This document shows positions 6,175-9,336 of a DNA stretch of 9,336 nt, one piece after another. Origin of the DNA: JALOAD01 sp023228995 [NCBI: Candidatus Muiribacterium halophilum] (GTDB lineage Bacteria > Muiribacteriota > Muiribacteriia > Muiribacteriales); the NCBI GenBank assembly GCA_023228995.1, contig JALOAD010000083.1:1-9336 (forward strand), given 5' to 3'. The first letter of the stretch is position 1. Every line of letters starts with the position of its first letter. A program made the translations under genes and the position numbers. The notes beneath the pieces were generated by a model that was not told the origin of the DNA, ran no database searches, and saw nothing but the letters and a program-made list of their open reading frames with translations.

Positions 6175-7023
6175 TTAATTAGAATTCAAAATAGCATTAG
6201 AAGGCACTCCAGGAACTGAAGGCATATTAACTATTACAGATGTTCCAGTAGCTTCTTCAACAACTACATAAGTTTCGCCACATGAACTCCAATTAAGTTC
6301 TATCCAAGGTAACCAGTCAAAATATCCTTTTTTAGCTCTATAAAGATTATAAAAGACTTTATTTTTCTCATAAGCTACAACACATTTTGTAGTCAAAGTT
6401 TCTTTAGTAGTAAATTCAACTTCAGCAACTTGTTTAAATTCACCATTAATTTTCATACCAAAAACGCCCTTTACATCAAAACCTTCAAGATTTCCACCAG
6501 CCTGTGCACTCTGTTCCATTGACTGAGAAACTTTTAACTCAACATAAAATTTATATCTATGATTTTTTTCAAAATATCTTTCTTCTGATTTCCAGAATTT
6601 CTGTAAAGTTTCTTTTCTTAATTCTTCACCTTTTCTATAATAAAAACCAGGTTCTGAATAACCATAACCAGGAAATAATTCACCATCAGCTCTTTTAATA
6701 TTTAATTCAGATATAACAGGAGTGAATATATAACGGGTTTCTTCAGGTAATGTTTTATATATATCTGAAAATTCTTTTAAATTACCTTTTTGATTGATAT
6801 TTTTTGCTAGATTATCAAGTTCAATATTTAACTGTACAAGTTTTTCATTGTATAAAGTTTCACTTTCTCTATTGTTTTCTTTAATATTATAGAGTAAATC
6901 CTGAGATTCCCAATAAGTATTGACAATAGAAAAAACATTGTCCTGTAAATCAGAGTTTAAATTTTCTGAATAGATTTGTGTAAAAAAACTTAAACAGATT
7001 AACAATAAAATTAATTTTTTCAT
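6175..7023 (-). CDS. Secreted protein of unknown family
   Basis: The protein has 282 residues with a clear signal peptide: KK at 2-3, a hydrophobic core LILLLICLSFF (4-14), and likely cleavage after S19 (QIYS/EN). C10 is not in a good lipobox, so it is probably not a lipoprotein. The mature N-terminal half (20-110) is helical. Residues 155-265 are rich in alternating beta-strand patterns around a glycine-rich centre (AGGNLEGFDVKGVFGMKING at 175-194), flanked by Ser/Gln/Thr-rich strands. Two cysteines remain after cleavage (C214, C248) and could form a disulfide. I recognise no family. The start has GGAG 8 nt upstream. It is a single-gene unit with a perfect-consensus promoter and a strong terminator, suggesting high expression. 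Location is periplasm or outside. Confidence 0.82.
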   Translation of the reverse strand: MKKLILLLICLSFFTQIYSENLNSDLQDNVFSIVNTYWESQDLLYNIKENNRESETLYNEKLVQLNIELDNLAKNINQKGNLKEFSDIYKTLPEETRYIFTPVISELNIKRADGELFPGYGYSEPGFYYRKGEELRKETLQKFWKSEERYFEKNHRYKFYVELKVSQSMEQSAQAGGNLEGFDVKGVFGMKINGEFKQVAEVEFTTKETLTTKCVVAYEKNKVFYNLYRAKKGYFDWLPWIELNWSSCGETYVVVEEATGTSVIVNMPSVPGVPSNAILNSN

Positions 7024-7062
7024 ACTTCACACTCCATACATTTATTTTATTTCATTGACTTA

Positions 7063-7092
7063 ATTATATTTTGAAACCAATTATTTTGTCAA
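7063..7092 (-). promoter_or_regulatory. Perfect-consensus promoter of the secreted-protein gene
   Basis: On the minus strand, TTGACA (7092-7087), an 18-bp spacer and TATAAT (7068-7063) match the sigma70 consensus in all 12 positions. The start site would be near 7056, about 33 nt before the ATG. It is the strongest promoter in the window. Confidence 0.8.
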
Positions 7093-7140
7093 GGAGTTTA
7101 AAAAATTTTCAGAGTTTTATGCACTTTGTTTTTAATTTAA

Positions 7141-7199
7141 CATTCGAAATTCAACATTAAACATTTTGATCCCTAACCTTTTTTTAACTCTCAACTCTT
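7141..7199. repeat. Dispersed intergenic repeat, copy 2
   Basis: It begins CATTCGAAATTCAACATTAA, then ACATTTTGATCCCTAACC, and ends AACTCTCAACTCTTT, matching 1759-1806 with small indels. It is again C-rich on the plus strand. The whole gap 7024-7295 contains this repeat between the two divergent promoters; a further C-rich tail (7200-7230) may belong to it. I see no gene in it. Confidence 0.6.
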
Positions 7200-7234
7200 T
7201 AACCCATAAACCTTTCTCATTTACCATCTCACTC

Positions 7235-7263
7235 TTGAGTCTTTATTTTTTTTCTGATAATAT
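7235..7263 (+). promoter_or_regulatory. Probable promoter of the DUF1015 gene
   Basis: TTGAGT (7235-7240) and TAATAT (7258-7263) are 17 bp apart. The start site would be near 7270, about 26 nt before the ATG and before the strong GGGAGG ribosome site (7286-7291). Confidence 0.5.
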
Positions 7264-7295
7264 GTATTAAAATAAGCAAATATGCGGGAGGAATT

Positions 7296-8540
7296 ATGAT
7301 TCGTATCAAACCTTTTAATGGAGTAAGACCAGCTAAAGAGTATGCTTCAAAAATCGCTTCACTTCCATATGATGTTATGAATTCTGAGGAAGCTAGAGAA
7401 ATAGCAAAAAATGACCCACATACTTTTCTTCATGTAGTAAAACCTGAAATAGATCTTCCAGAAAACATCAATATTTATGATGAAAAAGTTTATAAAAAAG
7501 GAAGAGAAAACTATGAAGCATTAAAAAAAGACAAAAGACTTGTAAAAGATAAAGAACCTTCATTATATGTATATAGAGAAAAAATGGGTAAAGTTATTCA
7601 AACAGGTCTTGTGACTTGTTGTCATATAGATGATTATCTTGAAAAAAACATTAAAATACATGAACATACAAGAACTGTAAAAGAAATTGATAGAATGAAA
7701 CATGTAGATGCAATAAACGCAAATGCAGGACCTGTTTTTTTAACTTATAGAAAAAAAGATACTATACAAAAAATCATTGGCGATTTCATTGATAACAATT
7801 CACCAGAATATAATTTCACAACAGATGATAAAGTAGAACATACTTTTTGGAAAATATCTGATTTATCTATAATAAACAACATAACAGAACAGTTTAATGA
7901 AATAGAATATTTATATGTCGCTGATGGACATCATCGTTCTGCAGCAGCTGCAAAAACCGGAGAAAAAAGACGTTCAAACAATGCTTTACATACAGGAAAT
8001 GAAGAATATAACTGGTTTCTTGCAATATTATTTCCACACGATGATCTTTATATAATGGATTATAACCGTGCTGTCAAAGATTTAAATGGATTTACAGAAG
8101 AAGAATTTATTAATAAAGTAAGTGAAATATTTGAAGTAAAAAAAGTAAATAATGCTTATAAACCTGAAACTATGCACACTTTTGGAATGTATATAAATAA
8201 AAATTGGTATTCTCTTAAAGCAAGTGAAGAATTATTTGACAAAAATGATGTTATAGAAAGCTTAGATGTTTCAATTCTATATAACAATCTTTTATCCCCA
8301 CTATTAGAAATAGGCGATCCTAAAACTGATAATAGAATTGATTTTATCGGCGGAATAAGAGGATTAAAAGAACTTGAAAGAATCGTAAATAATGGAACTT
8401 TTGAAGTTGCATTTTCAATGTTCCCAACAAAAATTGAACAATTAATGGACGTTGCAGATAAAAATAAAGTAATGCCTCCAAAATCAACATGGTTTGAACC
8501 AAAATTAAGAAGCGGACTTGTAATACACGAGTTAGAATAA
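7296..8540 (+). CDS. DUF1015 family protein
   Basis: A full-length 414-residue DUF1015 protein. Conserved blocks are FNGVRPAKEYASKIASLPYD (7-26), HVVKPEIDLP (46-55), HEHTRTVKEIDRM (122-134), VADGHHRSAAAA (208-219), and the C-terminal MPPKSTWFEPKLRSGLVI (393-410). The DGHHR motif recalls the ParB/Srx-fold serine kinase SerK, and in some bacteria DUF1015 genes lie beside serA/serC, so a link to serine or phosphoserine metabolism has been suggested. No such neighbour is present here and the biochemical role is unproven. It is probably cytoplasmic, with no signal or TM segment. The ATG start follows GGAGG by 4 nt. The gene is monocistronic in this window and converges on the receiver/ATPase gene; no U-tract terminator follows, only the hairpin cluster. 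Confidence 0.92.
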   Translation: MIRIKPFNGVRPAKEYASKIASLPYDVMNSEEAREIAKNDPHTFLHVVKPEIDLPENINIYDEKVYKKGRENYEALKKDKRLVKDKEPSLYVYREKMGKVIQTGLVTCCHIDDYLEKNIKIHEHTRTVKEIDRMKHVDAINANAGPVFLTYRKKDTIQKIIGDFIDNNSPEYNFTTDDKVEHTFWKISDLSIINNITEQFNEIEYLYVADGHHRSAAAAKTGEKRRSNNALHTGNEEYNWFLAILFPHDDLYIMDYNRAVKDLNGFTEEEFINKVSEIFEVKKVNNAYKPETMHTFGMYINKNWYSLKASEELFDKNDVIESLDVSILYNNLLSPLLEIGDPKTDNRIDFIGGIRGLKELERIVNNGTFEVAFSMFPTKIEQLMDVADKNKVMPPKSTWFEPKLRSGLVIHELE

Positions 8541-8551
8541 AACAGTTCTGG

Positions 8552-8569
8552 TTTGTAGGGTTTGTAGGG
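8552..8569. repeat. Tandem duplication of a 9-bp unit
   Basis: TTTGTAGGG occurs twice in direct succession (8552-8560, 8561-8569). The second copy forms the left arm of the first hairpin of the following array, and its complement AAACCCTA is at 8582-8589. Confidence 0.9.
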
Positions 8570-8799
8570 TTTTAACTCTATAAACCCTAACCCGATATTG
8601 GCTTCGCCAAGATATATGCTTTGTCATATCATGACTTCAGCATAGATTACTGACAAGTCACAATGTGACAAGTCAGCGTTTTTGAGCTTTGCTCAAGTTT
8701 TAAACCTAGTTTTACTTGTAAAACTACACCGTGAGCATAACGAACTATCTTGTTGAATTCTTGCATTTTAAGTTTCAACAACATCGTGCATTTATGCAC
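8565..8799. repeat. Array of eight short hairpins in a convergent intergenic region
   Basis: Eight palindromes follow one another. (1) TAGGGTTT/AAACCCTA 8565-8589. (2) TTGGC/GCCAA 8598-8610, loop TTC. (3) outer TATGCT/AGCATA and inner GTCAT/ATGAC 8615-8644, loop ATC. (4) outer CTGAC/GTCAG and inner GTCAC/GTGAC 8650-8676, loop AAT, with AA on each side between the stems. (5) TTGAGC/GCTCAA 8682-8696, loop TTT. (6) TAGTTTTAC/GTAAAACTA 8707-8726, loop TT. (7) TTGTTGAA/TTCAACAA 8750-8781, with a small inner CTT/AAG stem. (8) GTGCAT/ATGCAC 8786-8799, loop TT. Arms differ from hairpin to hairpin. G+C is higher than in the neighbouring genes. No U-tract follows any of them. It may be a structured RNA, a transcription or decay barrier, or a dispersed palindromic element. 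Confidence 0.8.
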
Positions 8800-8815
8800 C
8801 AACCCTTTAACTTTT

Positions 8816-9336
8816 TTATTTTTTTTCAAAATATTTTGTCATTTTTACAACATTACCATTTTCAATATATTCGATATTATCCATAAGTTTTTTAGTAATA
8901 ATCATACCCCTGCCACGCAACCTATAAATATCAGCATCTTCCAGCCTTTCAATCGTATCAATAGAATCAAAGCCCGTGCCTTCATCTTTAATGCTTACAA
9001 TTATTTTATCCTGATAAATATCGCATTCCACAAGTACTTTTTTGTTAATATCTTTTTTATTACCATGTTCAATAGCATTTGCACACATTTCATTTAGTGA
9101 ATAAATTATATCAGCAACCATCCATTCATCTGCTTTTGTATTAGAAAATATCCATTTAGCAACATTATTAATTTCTTTTATATAAGAAAAATCAGATTTT
9201 AATTCAAATTTAATATTATATTCTCTACCAGATTTTAAAAGAGATTTATTGATTTGATATACATCAAGAATTTTATCAACAACAAAAACTTCACTTGCAG
9301 GTTTTACAATATACTCATCTGCCCCCACAAGAAAAC
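8816..9336 (-). CDS. Receiver domain fused to anti-sigma-type ATPase (5' end beyond window)
   Basis: Only the C-terminal 173 residues are visible. They open with FLVGADEYIVKP, the beta-5 K-P end of a receiver domain, so the start lies off the window; the GTG at 9328 is inside that domain and is not a start. After a linker comes a GHKL ATPase of the RsbW/SpoIIAB type (HATPase_c_2): N box SLNEMCANAIEHGN (visible residues 79-92, N86 and H90), G1 box DEGTGFD (117-123) and G2 box RGRGMIITKKL (140-150). Such proteins phosphorylate a STAS partner on serine and bind a sigma factor or other target. The receiver would tie this to a two-component input. The REC-STAS protein at 2314-3684 is a possible substrate, though the genes are about 5 kb apart. 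The 3' end faces the hairpin array, with no ordinary terminator. Confidence 0.9.
   Translation of the reverse strand, partial: FLVGADEYIVKPASEVFVVDKILDVYQINKSLLKSGREYNIKFELKSDFSYIKEINNVAKWIFSNTKADEWMVADIIYSLNEMCANAIEHGNKKDINKKVLVECDIYQDKIIVSIKDEGTGFDSIDTIERLEDADIYRLRGRGMIITKKLMDNIEYIENGNVVKMTKYFEKK

Noticed and set aside
8565-8799. CRISPR array or integron attC cassette
   Set aside because: There is no identical repeat with regular spacers, no cas or integrase gene, and the hairpin arms differ from each other.
8647-8829. 60-codon open frame on the minus strand across the hairpin array
   Set aside because: It is built from palindrome arms, has no ribosome site, and overlaps the 3' end of the receiver/ATPase gene. 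The open frame looks incidental.
8750-9097. 115-codon plus-strand frame opposite the receiver/ATPase gene
   Set aside because: It is an antisense shadow of a gene with clear GHKL motifs, and its Phe/Ile/Asn-rich content reflects the complement of Lys/Glu codons.
9328-9328. GTG as the start of the ATPase gene
   Set aside because: The reading frame stays open to the window edge, and the residues around it are the end of a receiver domain, so the gene begins outside.

Overview
The window is bacterial and very AT-rich (about a quarter G+C by eye). It uses the standard code, because TGA ends real genes. Starts are ATG, GTG and TTG, mostly with good Shine-Dalgarno sites, and several promoters look sigma70-like. 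I cannot name the organism. DUF116, DUF1015, PASTA and partner-switching proteins at this base composition fit a deep-branching, low-GC, probably uncultured lineage. That placement is inference only.

Left part (1-3684, all minus strand): a one-TM PASTA protein is followed, with a TTGA stop/start overlap, by a kinase-fold protein cut off by the window edge. The kinase has lost the catalytic Asp of HRD and the Asp of DFG, so it reads as a pseudokinase. Together the two genes look like a split PknB/PrkC-type receptor. Upstream of them lies an intergenic patch with short repeats, then a translationally coupled pair: DUF116, and a protein with an N-terminal HD-GYP-associated-like segment, a helical middle, a degenerate receiver and a STAS domain.

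Middle (3685-6174): overlapping divergent promoters separate the STAS operon from a plus-strand pair. That pair is a 54-residue protein followed, with an ATGA overlap, by a HEAT-like/TM/TPR-like protein. The second gene ends 8 bp inside a convergent gene for a paired-CBS protein. A bidirectional intrinsic terminator follows.

Right part (6175-9336): a secreted protein of unknown family stands alone behind a perfect-consensus TTGACA/TATAAT promoter. It is divergent from a DUF1015 gene. DUF1015 converges on the 3' end of a receiver/anti-sigma-type ATPase gene that runs off the window. The 275 bp between them hold eight short hairpins almost end to end, the most unusual non-coding structure here.

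The theme is signalling: PASTA sensor plus pseudokinase, REC-STAS plus REC-HATPase (a possible partner-switching pair), a CBS sensor, and helical-repeat scaffolds. Apart from the close operon pairs, functional links between these genes are inference.
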